64,000 nucleotides of DNA from Aedes albopictus (taxonomy: Eukaryota; Arthropoda; Insecta; Diptera; Culicidae): contig NC_085136.1 of the NCBI RefSeq assembly GCF_035046485.1, positions 298,259,080 to 298,323,079 of the forward strand. The letters are read 5' to 3'. Within the stretch, counting starts at the first letter, position 1; each line of letters begins with the position of its first letter. Position numbers and translations under genes: made by a program. Shown one piece after another: positions 1 through 13,137 of this stretch. The notes below the pieces were generated by a model. The model was not told the DNA's origin. It saw only the letters and a list, made by a program, of their open reading frames with translations, and did no database searches.

Positions 1-548
1 CTCCACCGGCTGGCTTACCGGAGCTCCCACGCTGGAGCTGCGTATGCAGCTTACCGCACCTACCTCTTCGCTTCTCCTTAACGGAGACCTCGCCAATCCA
101 CACCTTGCGAAGGAATTAGCATCGCGTTTTGTGTCACTTTGAAGGTTGTGTTTGGCAACAGTTCTACAAAAAATACAACTCAGTTCGAGATTCAGTCGCT
201 ACGTGGCGCTAGTGTTCCCATTTAGTCTCAATGTATTATGCCTCACGATAAACCACTTAGAAGAGTACTGTCTTGGGTCAAAGTTGTTCAGAACTTTCAT
301 ATAGAAAACAATTTATTCCGTTACAAATATTTATTTCACTTTTCGTCCCACCACTCTCTGGCCGGTCGAGGGAGGGGATAAGAAAAATAAAGCACTTAAT
401 TTGAAAAATATTAAAAACTCATCGGATTTGTTCAAGTTTTTTAGCAAGGCGCAATATTTTGATAAATATTTTTAATCTGCCCCATCAACACATAAAATCC
501 AGCCAAAAATTTTTAAAGGTGGTGGGAGACAAAAAGTCAAAATTATAT
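1..548. other. unassigned sequence at window start
   Basis: No convincing gene, RNA or repeat structure was recognised. The first 170 bases are GC-richer than what follows and the rest is AT-rich. The short ORF starting near 459 runs into the foldback element and has no recognisable domain. Confidence 0.4.
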
Positions 549-683
549 AAAAAGAAAATCGGGTTAAGTACTGTTCCTTTGAATTCCACTAAGAATTTTC
601 ATCCTTTGACAGATACGTATTTCGACCTCAACTGTAAGGTCGTCTTCAGTGTCTTGTGCTTGACTAACCCGATTTTCTTTTTA
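549..683. mobile_element. small foldback element with about 20-bp inverted ends
   Basis: The left end reads AAAAGAAAATCGGGTTA and the right end TAACCCGATTTTCTTTT, an exact inverted repeat about 115 bp apart. The interior (GAATTCCACTAAGAATTTTC, then GACCTCAACTGTAAGGTC) resembles a repeat I associate with Aedes genomes, from memory only. No coding capacity. Probably a non-autonomous DNA element or a foldback. Confidence 0.55.
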
Positions 684-977
684 TTTACAGATATTCCCCT
701 AACAAGCCCAGGTTAATCATCATAGTCAAAATTATGTTTGTATCAACCTTAGTTCGGATAATCGGGCTCCGGTTTATTGAATCCCTAGGCGATAGAGTTC
801 GACCCAAATTCATTTTGAACTCTTCCGGTTTTCGGCTGAATAGTTCAGAAGATTGAATGCCTGATATAATCGTTTCATATCTCGCGTTCTTGGCCATTTC
901 ATATGTTACTATCTTTGTGAAAGCTTGTTAAGCAACCCCTTTGCTATCCCTACTCCTGACAATAACTTTTGTCAGTG

Positions 978-1072
978 CTGTCATGGTAAAACCAGAGCTG
1001 GTTACTCAAGGTTTCCAAATTTTAGCGCCCCCTATACTGGTACGCCTCCAAGGAAATGACTTTGCTACTGCG
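978..1072 (+). repeat. dispersed repeat, inverted partner at 23036-23129
   Basis: About 95 bp align base for base with the reverse complement of 23036-23129 at roughly 85% by eye. Shared landmarks are CTGTCATGGTAAAA, GGTTACTCAAGGTTT and CCAAGGAAATGACTT. A shorter relative (GAGCTGGTTACTCA) lies near 6962. The family was not identified. Confidence 0.7.
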
Positions 1073-1334
1073 CCTTATATAGAATAATTCCAGGAAAACT
1101 TTTCCATGCATTGTTATTCCACGAAATTTTCATGTAATTATCGCGAAAGGGACATTCTTGCTGGAATTCCTTTTATGAGTTTCGCGAAAACTTTTCTTCA
1201 AACTACAAGAAAACTCTCGAGGATGACTTCCAGAGAAACCTCCGGAAATTCCATTGTGGATTCCTTAATAAATCCTCAAGAAATTCCCAAAGGAATTTCC
1301 AAAATATTCTGAAATGTTTACAGAAACAACATAG

Positions 1335-1600
1335 ATAAAAATAATGAAGATTACACGACATGTAAACTTCATTTTAGTCATGTAAACTTCCAGCTATGAT
1401 GGTTTACATGATATATCATGTAAATTTCCATTGCATGTCTTGTAGCAACTCTGAGTCATGCTGAATTACATGACATATAATGGAAGTTTACATGATATTT
1501 CATGAGACTTACATGACATGTCATGTAAACTTCTGTGAAATCCCACGCTCCAATAATGTGCATTATATGTCATAGAACTTTACATTAATTTTTCGATCTG
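1335..1600. repeat. AT-rich cluster of CATGTAAACTTC-type repeats
   Basis: The word ATGTAAACTTC and its inverse GAAGTTTACAT recur about eight times in 250 bp in both orientations, so the segment can form many alternative hairpins. No coding sequence. Confidence 0.5.
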
Positions 1601-1846
1601 TGAAGATTCTCGCCGGTTATCTTAAAATACCTTTAAATATCCCTTCAAAATGCAACCCTGTCCTGTCTTTGAAAATTTCTTCCTCCGGCTATTCTTTCAG
1701 AAATTCCCACAGAAATTTTCTTTTGCATTTTCTCAGGAATTTCTAAAAAAAATCTAAAAAGATAAATTTTGAAATTAGTCCATGGGCTTCCTCAAAAATT
1801 TCTTACGAAATTCCTCCTGGGATTCGATAACGGATTCTATAAGAAA

Positions 1847-2081
1847 TCTAGCGTCACATGTGAAAAGGGCCTAAATGCTTTTTGTAAACAAACATGTTTC
1901 AGTCACTGTAGGACTCATGTTGATCCACCTACGGACACCAACACACTTAACAGATAGCCCGAAGATTACTCTTTCTGATAAGCGTGTTTATGTGCGTGGG
2001 TGGATCAAGATGAGTCCTACAGCGACCGAAACATGTTTGTTTACAAAAAGCCTTTAGGCCCTTTTCACATGTTATGCTAGA
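1847..2081. mobile_element. 235-bp foldback MITE with about 95-bp arms
   Basis: The left arm begins TCTAGCGTCACATGTGAAAA and the right arm ends in its near-exact complement. Complementarity continues through AACAAACATGTTTC and the GGATCAA segment, leaving a central loop of about 50 bp. There is no protein. The two overlapping ORFs here are by-products of the arms. Confidence 0.75.
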
Positions 2082-2089
2082 AATGTATT

Positions 2090-5000
2090 AAATGATTGCT
2101 GCATAAGTACATGCTTTTCTTCTTTCATGTATTTGTTCAAACATTTCTGATCGAACTCCTCCAGAAATATGGCCAGGATTTTACTGTGAGATTTTTTTTA
2201 AGATTTTTCTGATATTTCTAAACAAATACTGCCAATTCCTCCACACGTTTCTTCAAAAGATGCAATTCTAGGAAAAAACAATGCAAAGATTCGAAGATTG
2301 TTTCAAAATTTTCTCTATGGTTTTCATTTAGAAATTCAAACTTTTTTTCAGAAACTTTTTTAGACATTATTGCTTGAATTGCACCCCAGGTTCCTACCAG
2401 TGTTACTCCATTTGTTAAGATTTTTTCTCGGGCATTTTTTTTTAAATTCCTCTAGCAAATTCTCGATAGATATTTTGAAAGCTCCTCCAAGGGCTACTCC
2501 AATATTAGGTATTCCTCCAGGCATTGCTGTGGATTTATTCAGACCTTCCTTCTGGAATTCTCTCAACTTTTTTTTTCCAAAGATTCTCCCAACAATTCCT
2601 GCAGAAATCACTCCAAAATATATTGCTTGGATTTTTTTCATGAATTTTTTCAAGAAATTTTTCTATGTCTTCAGTGGTTCTCTAAGAAGTCCTCCATTTT
2701 TTTTTTGGTTTCTGCAGGATTTCCTTCGGAAATTTCTCCAGGAAGTAGTTTAGGGATTTCTGTGTACAAATCCCTTCAGAAATTGTATAAGAAATTCCAT
2801 CATAGGTATCTTCTGGAGTTCTTTCAAGGATTCCTTTAAGAAATTTTTCAAAGGAATGTCCAGGTTTTTTTTAGAGAATTCTTGAGACAAGCATTCATGG
2901 ATGTCTTAAAAACTCTTTCATAGATTACCTCAAGAATTCTTTAGTAGTTTTGTGCAATTTTTGAAAGAGCTTCGGAAGAGAGAAATATCCGAACAAATTG
3001 TGCAGGGTTTTCTCAAGCCGTCCCAGGAGATATTCCTGATGCAACCGCTAGAATAATTTCTAAAACAAAACACCGAACGATTTTTTTCAAACAATTCGTG
3101 TAGAAACTTTGGAAAGCTCCTTCAGAGAAGTTAAGAAGAAATCGATTGCTGAAATTTAAAAAAAAAATCTCTAAAATTCTGAAGAATTCTCTGAAAGTAA
3201 AAATATCTCCACAAAGGAAATCCAGAAGGAATCCCAGCAGGAATTTCTGAAAGAAACCCTGAGGAGTTCTGTGATCAGGAAGGCGGACTCTCCCCTAATC
3301 GGATACCTTTGCCTGAAGTGTCAGCTTGAACTTATCATTCCACAAACGGATGAGTACACTTCATCGGAACTCCACATTTGGGTGCATGTAGTTTTGGTAG
3401 TGAAGAAATCTTCAGTCAAATCCCTGCAGAAATCTTAGGAAGTACTTTTAAATCTCTTGAGTAATATCAGAAAAAAAAAATCCCCGGGAAACTCTTGAAG
3501 GAATCCAAGGAGGAATGTCTTAAAACTTTCTGGAGAAACTTCTCGGTTAACCCTTGGCTGAATTCCTAGAAAAACAATTAATTTTTCGGACAATTCCTAG
3601 AGAAATCCTTCAACAAAATTCTTGGAGGACTTCCTTAAAGCATTCTTGCAAAAATCTTTCATAAAAATCCGTGGAGTATTCTTAGAGGAAATGCCGGATA
3701 ATTTTTTTGGGGAATACATCGAGAAATATTTGGAGGAAATCTGAAGAATTCCTGCCTGAATCACTGAAGGTAATAACACCAAAATATCTGTAAGAATTTC
3801 TACAGTTTTTTTAGGAATCTCTGCAGAAGTTTCTGGGCACATTCTTGTGAGAAATTTCAATGGAATCTCCAGAACAATTCCTGAACTAATCTGTTGGAAT
3901 TTCTTAAGGAACATCTAGAATTTTTTCTGTAGAAGCCAATAAAAATTTACTACACAATCATTGAAATAATTTCTAATCGCTGTAGGAAACTTTGAAGGAA
4001 TCCTTGGAGAAATTTCCGATGATTTTTTTAAACGAATCCCCAGAAGAATTTCTAACTAGTGGAGTTTCAGAAGAAATACATATAAATCTATCAGACACGA
4101 ATACCACTACCAAACGTGGTAAAGTGTCTTTATCAAATAATAATAATAATAATAATATAAATCTACCTAAAAAGTTCACTGAAGGAAGCACTGGAAAATA
4201 TCGTAAAAGAATTTCTAAAAATATTTCCCAAAAAATAGCTGGGGGTGTTTGAAAGAAATCCATAGAAGTTTTCTATGGAATTAGAATCCTTGGACAAATT
4301 TAAGGAGGAATCTCATAAGAAATTTTTGAAGGAAATTTTTAAACGAACGCCTGGAAGAATATCTGAGGTTGTCTATGTAAAAACTTCTGGAGGAATCTGT
4401 GGAATATTTTCTGAAGAAATTCTTGGAGAAATTTCTGGAGAAACCTTTGATTTTCTGGTATTATCTGAAGGAATCCGAGGAAGATTCTCAAAAAGAATTC
4501 TCATACGGATTCTTGTGATGTTTTTTTTAAAGAAAACTAATGTAAGCTGTATTTAGACGCATTTTTTGAGATTTTTTTGGAGAATCCTCTAACGTAAATT
4601 CTGGTAGGAATTCTAGAGCAAATTCTGAAGTGATACACGGTAGTGAAGAATCTTCAAAAGAAATCCGTGGAAGACTTTCCGGAAGGAATTCCTGGAGGAT
4701 TTTCTGGAGAGTTCTATGGAATAATATCTAAAGGAATGCAGGGAGGGCTTTCTAAAATCTGGCCTAATCTCTAGAAAAAGAAAATGGAGAAATTTTTTAA
4801 GGAATCTATGAAATTTCTAAAGAAATGAATTGGAAAATTCCTGAAGGGTTTCTCATGGAAATCTCCGATGATAGATATCTTAATAATTCCCTGAAATATT
4901 TTCTGAAGTATCGCTGGAGGAATTTTTGAAAGACGTTCCGAAATATTTCTTTAATTTGTGGGGATTTTTAAGGAAATCCATGGAAAAAGTCCTATTTCAC
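2090..5000. repeat. degenerate GGAATTCC/TCCTGGA-type repeat field
   Basis: The stretch is made of diverged copies of words such as GGAATTCCTGGAG, AAATTTCTGGAG and their complements, in both orientations. This gives long F/L/K/E-rich spurious ORFs on both strands. It is an eroded version of the cleaner 12-bp array at 53.0-55.25 kb. An (AAT)n microsatellite lies at about 4136-4160. No gene is supported. Confidence 0.6.
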
Positions 5001-5036
5001 ACAGTTTTTTTTTGCACGTGTTGGGGCGCAAAGATA

Positions 5037-5957
5037 CAGGGGATAGACAAAATGATCGGGACAGGCAAAATTTTCACTTTTCAAAAAATGTTCAACTAGC
5101 TGTAACTTTTCGTAAAGTTCATCAAATATTCTCAAATTATTACTGTAAGTTCATCAACTAGTTGTGTATCAGTGGTCAAAATTTGGGAAAGATCGGACCA
5201 TTCTCCACGAAGTTATAACAATTCTTGGAAAAGGTTAAATTATCCGATAGCCAAATTTGAGCTGTTATATCTCCGGATTCAATGAACCGAATGCAATGAA
5301 ATTTTGACCATTTATGACTTATATAATGAGCTATTAAAAACCGTTAACTTAACTAGCAATTCTTAATACGGAAGAAAATTATAACGATTAGATTATTTTT
5401 CTAATAAAACACCAAATTATCAAAAACTTCAACATCGTTTCAAAATTCAAGATGCAAATTATAGTTCATTTAATTTCCCTCTAACTGACTTATATATAAA
5501 CGTGTTTTGAAGGAAAGTAACAACATAGCCGCCAACAATTTGAAAAAGTAATGCAATACATATTTAAAACAGACCAATTTGCTAAAAAATCGTGAAAAAA
5601 ATAAAATCGCTACAATTTTTTCTCTTGTTGAAAATTTCAAGTTTAGTCAAAAGTTTTCTAGAAGTCATTATATAAGTCATGTATGGTCAAAATTTTATTG
5701 CAATCGGTTTATTAAATCCGGAGATATAATAGCTCAAAGTTGACTATCGGATAATTTTACCTTTTTCAAGATTTTTTATAACTTCGTGGAAAATGGCCCG
5801 ATCTTCCCCAAATTTTGACCACTGATACACAACTAGTTGATGAACTTACAGTAAAAATTTGAGGATATTTGATGCACTTTACGGAAAGTTACAGCTAGTT
5901 GAACATTTTTTTTAAAGTGAAAAATTTGCCTGTCCCGATCATTTTGTCTATCCCCTG
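5037..5957. mobile_element. 921-bp TIR element with TA target duplication (Tc1/mariner-like, non-autonomous)
   Basis: The ends CAGGGGATAGACAAAATGAT and its complement are flanked by TA at 5035-5036 and 5958-5959. The arms remain complementary for about 320 bp (landmarks GTATCAGTGGTCAAAATTTG and CTCCGGATT), leaving a non-coding AT-rich centre. TA duplication and long TIRs fit a non-autonomous Tc1/mariner-type element. No transposase ORF is present. Confidence 0.8.
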
Positions 5958-5959
5958 TA

Positions 5960-6480
5960 GCTTACTTTTTCTACAATATGAGGCCACAAAAAAGCGTAGA
6001 CGGTTTCTTTTATGTATTAAGAAGGAGAAATTTCGATTATGTTCGGAGCCACACAATCGGTATTATTCACCTGAATCATGTGAATCACATACTTCATGTT
6101 TGTGAGAGCAAAGAAAGATAAGGAAAATGATAAGTGAACATATTACATTTTTGAGGGCGGAATAAAAAATCCCTAGTATGGAAAACGTGATTAATATTTT
6201 TAATTATAGATGCACAACATTTTGAAAAATTACACAGGTAACTTTCCATATATTTATATGGCTGCATAACATTTTCTAAACAATCACATGAGCAATCACT
6301 AAAAACAATACAAGAGGTTTTCCGCCCTTCAAAAATCACACAGCGGCTTTTTTATCCGATGAGCTCAATCATTATTTTATATATCAGGATGGAAGTTTTT
6401 CTTTTAACGTAACAATATCGAATGAATCAAAGAGGTGATAGAAAAAATGAAAGAAAAATTTCAAATTCCCTATTCCATTA
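5960..6480. other. AT-rich spacer without recognised feature
   Basis: No gene or clear repeat was seen. Short ORFs on both strands lack recognisable domains. Confidence 0.35.
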
Positions 6481-7015
6481 AAGAGCACAATTTCGGGGGC
6501 GCTCAAGCTTGGATATTCACAGGGGTAGTTTTTCGTTAATTCTTGAATGCGCAAACATATGAAAAACGAAATATGAGATTTTCTTATATTTGGGAGAGCA
6601 AAAGAAACTTGTCTAACATCAGCAAAGATTTGAGGTCTAGGTACTTTGAGATCAACGGGTTTCGAAAACCCGAAAACCTCCGAAAATACATAGGTTTCTT
6701 TATATGAGGGCGCCCAGCTTGTACCTTAAGGAGTGCTTTTGTGGGTTAGACTCTTCCCATTATCCACCTTTTACTGAAAATACGAAAAATCCCTTTTTTG
6801 CCTCCTTTTCTGTGCACGGGTTTGGAGGACGCGAAAAACATCCAAAAAACACCATGGGCGGAAACAATTTATAATTTCCCTGACAAAAAAAACATGGGTT
6901 GTTTTCTTATATTTGCGAGAGCGCCCATACTGGGAGTTTTTTTTTTAATAGTTGAACCTCAAGAGCTGGTTACTCAGTGAGTAACTTGGAGTAACCACGA
7001 TGACACCACTGACTT
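6480..7015 (-). repeat. relic of a GAGCGCCC-containing dispersed repeat
   Basis: The segment carries AGAGCGCCCATACTGGGAG and TTGAACCTCAAGAGCTGGTTACTCA. A diverged inverted relative lies at about 50975-51150 (ACTCAATGAGTAATCAG, GAACAAAAAAGGATAACTACCAGTATGAGCGCC, here given in two parts). At about 6797-6830 it contains, reversed, the CCCGTGCACAGAAAAGG end of the hAT-like MITE family found at 25952 and 51381. Boundaries are unresolved. Confidence 0.45.
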
Positions 7016-7656
7016 TTGTAATTGTTTTGATAGTTCCTTTCGAAATGGTTCGGCAGGTATTTTGATAACTTCTTAAACAATTCTTTTGTAAATTTATGTT
7101 GCAGTTTTTTGAAAAACTCTCCAGTAATTTCTCAGAAACCCCCATCTGGAAATTCCTTTGGTAATTTCTTACGGACTTCCGTCTGTCATTACTTATGAAA
7201 TTCTATTAGATACTCCCTTGCGAGTTGGAAAAAATATCAAAGAATTTACAACGCACTCCTCAACATGATGCGACTAAGAGCAAATGAAGCGCTGGAAGAT
7301 GATTCCTTGTAAAAGCATGAGTATGAGATGGTAGATGGACCCTTGATTCAGTTCACCCTCTGAAGAAACTCCAGAATCCCTGTAAAAATGTCCCGACGGA
7401 ATCTCTGAAGGACTTCCCCGCAAACAAAAATCCCGAAGTGATACTTGTAGGCTACCCAGAGGAATTTCTGGCGCAAGCTCTGGGGCCCTGAAGCCCTGGA
7501 AAAATGGCAAATAAATCACTCATGGAAACCCCAATGGATATCACTAGAGGAATTCCCGGGAAACCCCTTGAAAGAATCTAGAAGAAAACCCTGAAGGTAG
7601 AAATCTAAAAACTCATCCGAAGAATTCTAGAAGAATTTCTAAGCATATCCCTAGAG

Positions 7657-7843
7657 CATAGGTTCCCAAACTTTTTGGGTGCGCGACCCTCTTTTGCCAG
7701 TATACGTGCTTTCGGCGACCCATCATAGAATTTTCCTCATTTGTTGTCTGTTACAGTTAATTATTCAACTGTCCCTCGCGACCTCCTGGATGAAGGCCGG
7801 CGACCCCCCTGGGGAGTCGCGATCCACAGTTTGAGAAACCATG
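7657..7843. mobile_element. 187-bp hAT-like MITE with perfect 8-bp TSD
   Basis: The ends CATAGGTTCCCAAACTTTTT and (reverse) CATGGTTTCTCAAACTGTGG form imperfect TIRs of about 20 bp. The identical 8-mer CCCTAGAG flanks both sides (7649-7656 and 7844-7851). An 8-bp duplication plus the GGTTTCTCAAACTGTGG end motif and internal GCGACC words are typical of hAT elements. It is too short to encode a transposase. Confidence 0.85.
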
Positions 7844-7929
7844 CCCTAGAGAAAACGACTCTCTGGAAGCATCATCAACTGGAACAAGCATCATTGGAAG
7901 GATTTTCGGGAGAATCCTTGAAGATATCA

Positions 7930-9150
7930 CTATAGGAATCCCCAGAAAACGTTTCTGTAACGCCTTCTAAATACGCTAAAAATCCTTTGAAACCTCTTGG
8001 AATACCTCCGAAAAACCCCCTGAAATCCCCTGGGAACTTCTGTTACGCACTTGAGACCTTCCGAAACCCCTGAAAACGCCACAGTGACACGTCTGGAATC
8101 ACCTGAAAGTCCTCTGAAACTTCCTGAAATGCCTCCAAAAATCCTTGAAACACCTTTGCACCTAACGCGCCTGAGATCCTCCAAAACTTCCAAAAATACC
8201 CCGGTGATACATTTGGAGCCTTCTGAAAATCCTCCGAAACTGCTTCGAAAGCCAACCAACACTCTCTGAATTCCCCTCAGACTTCCTGTAAAGTACCTAA
8301 GTCCCACGGACATTGCTCGAAAACGCCCCAGAAGCCTCCCTGTGAAGAAACGCCTTTTGTATTTTGCACTTGATTCGACTGAAACGAATTCATTGTTCCG
8401 ACAGATGACTTGAACGTGTAATATACTTGCCGTTGCTGGGTTATTGCAAAACCCACTCACCACACTCGACAACAGCACCGGAATGACTATACAATATTGG
8501 GCATGAGGAAATGTGATAATGACGGTAATCATTGCAACGGCCGTCAGGGGTTATTTATAGGGGTGAGTAAAGGGAGTTCACAGAGATGGTTCAGGGGGTC
8601 CTAAGGGGTTTCAGCAGGGTACCAGGAGATCTCAGGGGGGTTTTCGAAAACATAGCGAAGAGTTTGAGAGGATTTACGACGGGTTTTTGGAGGCGTTACA
8701 GGTACGATTTCGGGGGTTTCCGAGGGTCTAACGTGCGTTAAGTGGGGTTAGACGCAGGCGTTTTTGGGGGTTTCAGAGCGTCTCAGGTACGTGACCTGTG
8801 GTCCGATGAGGTTTCAGGGGGATGTTGGAGGCAATTCAGGAAGTTTCAGAGGATTTTCAGAGACCCCATTACAATATCTTGAAACGCCCCAGAAATGCCC
8901 TTTGATTTAAAGGTGTTCTTGATACCCTGACCTGATACGTCTTGAAACGCCCCTGGAATCTCCGTAATCCCATTAAAACGTCCTTTAAATGGTCATATTC
9001 AAGGTAAAATGCCTTTGAACGGCTCCATAAACCCCCTGAAACGCCCTTAAAATGCTCTGGAACACCCTGACATTTCTGAAATGACTCTGAATTACCTTGG
9101 AACGCCCCTGAAATCCTCTTAATAAAAAAAACGCCCTCGACCCCACCTCA
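7930..9150. repeat. GC-richer CCTGAAACGCCCC / GGGGTTTCAGG degenerate tandem repeats
   Basis: Words like CCTGAAACGCCCCTGAAA recur with substitutions on one strand at 7930-8340 and 8880-9130, and inverted (GGGGTTTCAGGGGG) at 8540-8870. About 180 bp of unrelated sequence lie between (8350-8530). Similar patches occur at 26455-26560 and 38690-38935. The 200-residue ORF on the minus strand here is repetitive and not a credible protein. Confidence 0.6.
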
Positions 9151-9468
9151 AATGCCCAGAAACAAGACCTGTTCTCGCGAACTAGATTCCTCCATTGCCC
9201 AACCTTTATTTATGCACAAATTTCCCTCTTTTTATACATTTTTTATTTTCTCTAAGGCTGCTCGTACCACGACAGGGAGGTACCTCATAACTTCAATGGA
9301 GTCTTACAGTACGCTTAACTCAGCCATTACCATGTTTCTAGTCACATACTAACTACATCAATTCGAATGATATTTGTACAAAATATATACAAATACAAAT
9401 TCGACTCCACGAAGCATTGAACGAGATTGTGTCTCAAATAAATGAGCTAGATATAAAAAAGAACGCAC

Positions 9469-9520
9469 AAGAAAGGCAACATCACCGCTAGATGGACTAG
9501 TTAGGGTTTTTAACAATACC
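9469..9520 (+). repeat. isolated terminal motif of the satellite-bearing element family
   Basis: GAAAGGCAACATCACCGCTA followed by GATGGACTAGTTAGGGTTTTT matches the right end of the elements at 27273-30140 and 38941-50671 (GAGAAAGGCACTATCACCAC then TAGGTGGATTAATCTGG). No matching left end was found nearby, so this is a solo end or a truncated relic. Confidence 0.5.
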
Positions 9521-10513
9521 AAAGCATCCAAATGCATAACACACTTGAAGAAGGATAGGGGTTTCTCATTTGTTTATGCTCATGATGATGAAGTGTTTCC
9601 CGGGAATTCATCTCCATTACCAATTAAGTCATTATTCTCTTATGCACATTATGCACATTATGCACATAACGAATGGAATGACGTGACGTCTTTTACGTTA
9701 CGTAGAAAAAATTTCGATCAATAACGGATACGATACGTGCGATAAAAGAAGCTGCAAAGCTGTTTCATAGTGTATGAACAAACTCTTAATAATTTGATTT
9801 TGAGAATCTATCAGTTTTGCGCCACTGGAGTTAAAATTTTAGAATTTATTTAACGTGCTAACTTTTCTATTAACATTTCCCCAGTCATAAGATCTGAGCT
9901 TTTTGACAATGATGTTAAGGATGTTCCAGGATTGGCCTTTAATCTATTCATGCTCATCATGTTTCTGGAAATTTCTTCACATTTCATAGCATAACTTTTG
10001 TGAAAAAAGTGTATGTATTCTTCATAACAAATAATTCCAATTATTACTTAACACGTTAAGTAAAAAAAAACACTCTATTTAGAGTCCCAGCTAGTCTCAC
10101 CGTCGATTCGCAGCTTAGTTTCCACCATCTGTCACGTCCACCCGCATCTACAACTTTTCTGCAACTTCAAGATCTCCGGTTAACTCCAAGGCCAAGTTCG
10201 ACCGGAGAAAGAGCAAGCGCCAGTCTGTCTCGCAGAACCGTCAATGCAATGCAATGGTAGCAAAGCAGCAAGCCACCATTCCGCGACGGTGGCGATGGAT
10301 TTTATGACCAGTGAATCGATCGTTTACCCAGTCATGCATCACCACAATACATAAACAAGCGATCGATCGAGATGGCAGCAATAATGCAGTCAGTGGCGGG
10401 GACACGTCTGTGATGACGGGCTCTCGTTACCATCCAGTGGGAAAAGGAGACTGCGAAACAGGGGTTGGCAAACTGGTTGGTTGTGGGCCATGTGGGACTA
10501 TTCTTTCTTTTGA
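9521..10513. other. upstream spacer, no gene recognised
   Basis: Mostly AT-rich. A short triplication of TTATGCACA lies at about 9640-9668. The segment from about 10080 on is GC-richer and unique-looking, and borders the heptamer array. Nothing else is supportable. Confidence 0.35.
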
Positions 10514-11833
<1,320 letters not shown>

Positions 11834-12188
11834 TGCCATCTGCCATCGATCTTCTATCGTATATTTTGTTGGTTAGAGCCCGCCCAGTTAATTCACCCGG
11901 GAACCACTGTCCCCACACAGTGCAAAGCGAGAAAGAACCGCACATTTAGAGAAATTTGGCTCCGGCCCGGCTCCGATTCCTCCCTTTTTCCGTCGCTGCC
12001 CGCCAATGCCTCGGAGCCGTGGGGCGCTGGTGTCGTTGCATTTCTTCCGGGGCTCGGTCACGGCCCCCCACGGGAATTTCAGGTTGACGCGCAAGCGTTG
12101 TGCTGCGCTGGTGGCTGGGGTTTTTCTTTTCACTTAGGGAAAACATTGACAATTATATTGGGTACTGTAAGAAGCACGCTTTTCTGCA

Positions 12189-12226
12189 ATATAAAAGTTG
12201 ATGAACGATCATCGAACGGTAGCAGT
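12189..12226 (+). promoter_or_regulatory. core promoter: TATA box and initiator of the Osiris-family gene
   Basis: ATATAAAAG at 12189-12197 is a good TATA box. An initiator-like GCAGTT lies about 30 bp downstream at 12222-12227, which is the canonical spacing, so transcription probably starts near 12224. That leaves a 5' UTR of about 110 bases before the ATG at 12335. Confidence 0.7.
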
Positions 12227-12334
12227 TGGCGTTTTGGGGTTTCGGCATATCGATCGATCCGGGTCCGGCAGTGACACTCCGTGTGTGCAATCAGAACAGT
12301 GTTTCGAAGCGAAAAAAAAGCAGGAAACGAAAAA

Positions 12335-12800
12335 ATGGCTTTCCTCTTGTTGGGACTGATGATGAGTACGGTTTTGGCGAGCGTGTCCGCCGCAATCAGT
12401 GGGCACTCGTCGAAGAATCTTTGTGCGAACAGTTACAGTGTCAGTTGTTTGAAGATGGAAATCGTTTCGTTTCTGGAGCGGCTTTCGGACCAGAAGGAGT
12501 ACAATCTGCTGTCCGGTGTGAGTGTTGTGAAGGACCCGGGTGCGAATGTTACCAAAACGGCCGATATAATTGCGGAAGTTTCAAGGATCTTCCCGACGGA
12601 TCCCAACAAGCGGTTGGACGAGTTTTTGATTGTTAAGCTGAATGACTATCTGAAGAGCCATTCGCTGCGGCTGAAGTTGCTGGATAAGGACGCCATGACC
12701 AAGGCCCGGGAGCTTTTCCAGGGACGCAAGGGCGGCGGCGGCAAGCTCGGCAAGAAGGGAGGATTGGAGACCATCATTGCGGCGGCCATGATGATGAAAG
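12335..12800 (+). CDS. Osiris-family (DUF1676) protein, exon 1
   Basis: Exon 1 of a two-exon gene encoding a 252-residue secreted or membrane-associated Osiris protein. These insect-specific proteins are linked to cuticle and tracheal development. Start: ATG at 12335 in context GAAAAAATGG, with an in-frame TGA upstream at 12272. Residues 1-19 form a hydrophobic signal peptide (FLLLGLMMSTVLASVSA). Two cysteines at residues 30 and 38 begin the family's N-terminal Cys region. Residues 75-120 contain the charged stretch FPTDPNKRLDEFL and a Lys/Gly-rich linker (RKGGGGKLGKKGG). A long hydrophobic segment starts at about residue 141 and is completed in exon 2. The exon ends AAAG before GTAAGT, in phase 1. 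Family membership is clear. I cannot assign the paralogue, although the downstream STTYEIVAKP motif recalls the Osi6/Osi7 group. Confidence 0.9.
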
Positions 12801-12840
12801 GTAAGTTCAAGTGATGGCAAACTAAAGTAATGATGGTTAA

Positions 12841-12939
12841 GACCCCAGTACACAGGGTCAAATATTTGACTCGACCAAATATTCAATAGTGTCAAACGGA
12901 TGTTGTTTCTTGAGTTCTTTACCCTGTGTACTTGGGGTC
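12841..12939. mobile_element. 99-bp MITE with 18-bp TIRs
   Basis: The left end GACCCCAGTACACAGGGT and the right end ACCCTGTGTACTTGGGGTC are inverted repeats with one or two mismatches. It lies 40 bp inside the intron and abuts the SINE that follows. No target duplication could be read, because the SINE begins at its right edge. Confidence 0.7.
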
Positions 12940-12940
12940 T

Positions 12941-13137
12941 CCAGTTAGCCTAGTGGTTAAGGCTATAGATCGCCAATCCGGAGACGGCGGGTTAGCTTCC
13001 CGTTCCAGTCGGGAAATTTTTCTTGACTCCCTGGGCATAGTGTATCATTGTACTTGCCTCACAATATACAAATTCACGCAATGGCAGGCAAAGGAAACCC
13101 TTCAATTTATAACTATGGAAGTGCTCAAGGAACACTC
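12941..13137 (+). mobile_element. Feilai-like tRNA-derived SINE, 5' part (interrupted)
   Basis: The head has an A-box-like TTAGCCTAGTGGTTAAGGC and a B-box region GGCGGGTTAGCTTCCCG, followed by a tRNA-unrelated body. The body stops at TCAAGGAACACTC, where a LINE is inserted, and resumes at 14541. The head and the (AAG)n tail match what I recall of Feilai SINEs of Aedes. Confidence 0.75.
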